A stretch of 5,842 bases of DNA from Balneolales bacterium (GTDB lineage: Bacteria; Bacteroidota; Rhodothermia; Balneolales; Natronogracilivirgulaceae), in contig SLHZ01000078.1 of NCBI GenBank assembly GCA_007135895.1, positions 1 through 5,842 on the forward strand. Direction: 5' to 3'. Positions 4,655 through 5,842 of the stretch are shown one piece after another (position 1 is the stretch's first letter; every line of letters starts with the position of its first letter). The translations under genes and the position numbers were made by a program. The notes under the pieces were generated by a model. The model worked only from the letters and a program-made list of their open reading frames with translations, was not told where the DNA came from and ran no database searches.

Positions 4655-5842
4655 ATGCCAGATCTCAGAACACTTAGCCGCTATCGTGAACAATTTGAAA
4701 AAGAGCTTTTCAACAGTGTACTTCCATTCTGGGAGAACCATTCTCCCGACAAGGTTAACGGGGGTTACTTCAATTGTCTGGATCGTGACGGCCGGGTTTT
4801 TGACACTCGCAAGCATATATGGCTTCAGGGTCGTCAGGTATGGATGTTCAGTACCCTGTACCGCACCGTAGAACAGCGCCCGGAGTGGCTTGATATTGCG
4901 GTATCAGGGATTCGTTTCCTGCGGGATCATGCCATCAGGAATGACGGAAGGGTCTGGTTTTCACTCACGGCCGACGGCAAGCCGGTCCAGATGCAAAGAA
5001 AAATCTTTTCGGAATGCTTCTATATTATGGCGCTGGCAGGTTTCTCCAGGGCCACCGGGGAGGGACGCTATCTCATCGAAGCCGAGAACCTGTTGCAACA
5101 GGTCTGGGAATGGTCGTCAGATCTGTCGAAAGTCGGCCGGCCTGTACATGAAGGACAGATTCCCTCCAGCCAGCTGGCCATTCCCATGATTCTTCTGAAT
5201 CTGATTGAAGAGGTGGCCGGTGATACATACCAAAGGTACAGCCCGGAAATAGATGACAGCATACGGCGCATGCTTCTGCATGTCCACGAAGACCGTCAGC
5301 TCGTTTTTGAAACAGTGGCGCCCGATGGCAGTTTTATCGACAACCCCGATGGACGTTTGCTTAACCCGGGCCATGCCATTGAGGCAGGCTGGTTTCTGCA
5401 ACACTGGGCACAGCGGCTCGATGACCCGAAGCTGACCGAAACAGCGGTCAACATGGTACGATGGTCCGACAAGGCTGGCTGGGATACAGAGTCAGGCGGA
5501 CTTTTCTATTTTCTTGATTCCGGGAATTTTTCACCTACATCCCTTGAATGGTCGATGAAGCTGTGGTGGCCGCATTGCGAGGCCATGTATGCCTATCTGC
5601 TCAACTACCGGCTGACCCGCCGGAAAGAGGACTGGCTGGCTTTCAGCCGGGTGACGGATTATGCCTTCAGCCACTTCCCCGATCCGGATTATGGTGAATG
5701 GTTCGGCTATCTGGACCGGAACGGCACCGTGACACACCGCTTCAAGGGTGGGCCCTACAAAGGCTGCTTCCATGTGCCTCGCGCATTGCTTATGTGCTGG
5801 AACACTCTTAAGGAACTCGAAGAACTTACAGCAGACTCTTGA
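4655..5842 (+). CDS. AGE family N-acylglucosamine 2-epimerase (ManNAc/GlcNAc 2-epimerase, renin-binding-protein type)
   Basis: 395 residues, complete; TGA at 5840-5842 is the window's last codon. An in-frame TAA at 4640-4642 makes the ATG at 4655 the first possible ATG. The enzyme reversibly epimerises C2 of N-acetyl-D-glucosamine and N-acetyl-D-mannosamine in the cytosol, usually as an ATP-stimulated dimer with an (alpha/alpha)6 barrel. Family blocks run along the whole length: GGYFNCLDRDGRVFD (36-50), WLQGRQVWMF (56-65), NPGHAIEAGWFLQ (237-249), SLEWSMKLWWPHCEAM (296-311), YGEWFGYLDRNG (346-357) and GGPYKGCFHVPR (365-376). His240 and His373 match the two catalytic histidines described for the Anabaena enzyme (His239 and His372), and Arg60 the conserved Arg. 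The KGGPYKGCFHVPR block looks more like true AGE/renin-binding protein than cellobiose or mannose 2-epimerases. In Bacteroides this type serves sialic-acid/ManNAc catabolism. It is probably co-transcribed with the upstream gene. Confidence 0.93.
   Translation: MPDLRTLSRYREQFEKELFNSVLPFWENHSPDKVNGGYFNCLDRDGRVFDTRKHIWLQGRQVWMFSTLYRTVEQRPEWLDIAVSGIRFLRDHAIRNDGRVWFSLTADGKPVQMQRKIFSECFYIMALAGFSRATGEGRYLIEAENLLQQVWEWSSDLSKVGRPVHEGQIPSSQLAIPMILLNLIEEVAGDTYQRYSPEIDDSIRRMLLHVHEDRQLVFETVAPDGSFIDNPDGRLLNPGHAIEAGWFLQHWAQRLDDPKLTETAVNMVRWSDKAGWDTESGGLFYFLDSGNFSPTSLEWSMKLWWPHCEAMYAYLLNYRLTRRKEDWLAFSRVTDYAFSHFPDPDYGEWFGYLDRNGTVTHRFKGGPYKGCFHVPRALLMCWNTLKELEELTADS
5088..5103. repeat. 16-bp perfect palindrome inside the AGE gene
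   Basis: ACCTGTTGCAACAGGT is fully symmetric and encodes part of Asn-Leu-Leu-Gln-Gln-Val. It resembles a dimeric-regulator site in form, but it lies about 430 bp inside the coding region, and the Leu-Leu-Gln-Gln codons alone account for most of the symmetry. Confidence 0.4.

Noticed and set aside
4420..4677. Pro-rich 85-codon plus-strand frame, and Gly-rich 61-codon minus-strand frame (4470-4655), in the spacer
   Set aside because: Composition comes from the C-rich repeats; the frames overlap the flanking genes at one or both ends and lack start signals.
4655..5842. Cellobiose or mannose 2-epimerase instead of an N-acylglucosamine epimerase
   Set aside because: The sequence blocks WLQGRQVWMF, EWSMKLWWPH and GGPYKGCFHVPR follow the AGE/renin-binding-protein type closely; only an assay would exclude the alternatives fully.

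Overview
The window looks chromosomal and bacterial, most likely from the Bacteroidota/Rhodothermota/Balneolota group. Three things point there. A promoter at 3417-3449 reads TTTG-N21-TAACTTTG, which fits the Bacteroidetes -33/-7 consensus. Starts are preceded by A-rich sequence rather than strong Shine-Dalgarno sites. The large minus-strand gene encodes a NagB-like/PIG-L fusion that I know mainly from this group. Base composition is near half G+C by eye. There are no transposases, phage genes, RNA genes or CRISPR arrays.

Left part (1-1208, plus strand): the C-terminal half of a PfkB-family sugar or nucleoside kinase runs in from outside the window. After a 134-bp gap comes a complete rdgB/HAM1 house-cleaning NTP pyrophosphatase. 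Middle (1222-3156, minus strand): a 644-residue fusion of a glucosamine-6-phosphate deaminase (NagB)-like domain to a PIG-L/LmbE zinc deacetylase domain. It converges on rdgB with only 13 bp between the stop codons. A 370-bp divergent regulatory region (3157-3526) follows. Right part (3527-5842, plus strand): a cytosolic TIM-barrel protein resembling DUF4434 glycoside-hydrolase-like proteins, a 216-bp C-rich, G-poor repetitive spacer, and a complete N-acylglucosamine 2-epimerase (AGE/renin-binding-protein type) that ends exactly at the window edge.

The last three genes read as a small divergent amino-sugar locus. A possible intracellular glycosidase could release a HexNAc sugar, the AGE enzyme could interconvert ManNAc and GlcNAc, and the PIG-L domain could deacetylate a GlcNAc derivative. 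The oddest point is that the NagB-like domain has lost the E. coli catalytic residues Asp72, Asp141 and His143 and the phosphate-binding Arg172, while the fused deacetylase keeps its metal site. The usual label 'glucosamine-6-phosphate deaminase' is therefore doubtful for this protein. The pathway is inference; the domain assignments and residue changes are visible in the sequence.
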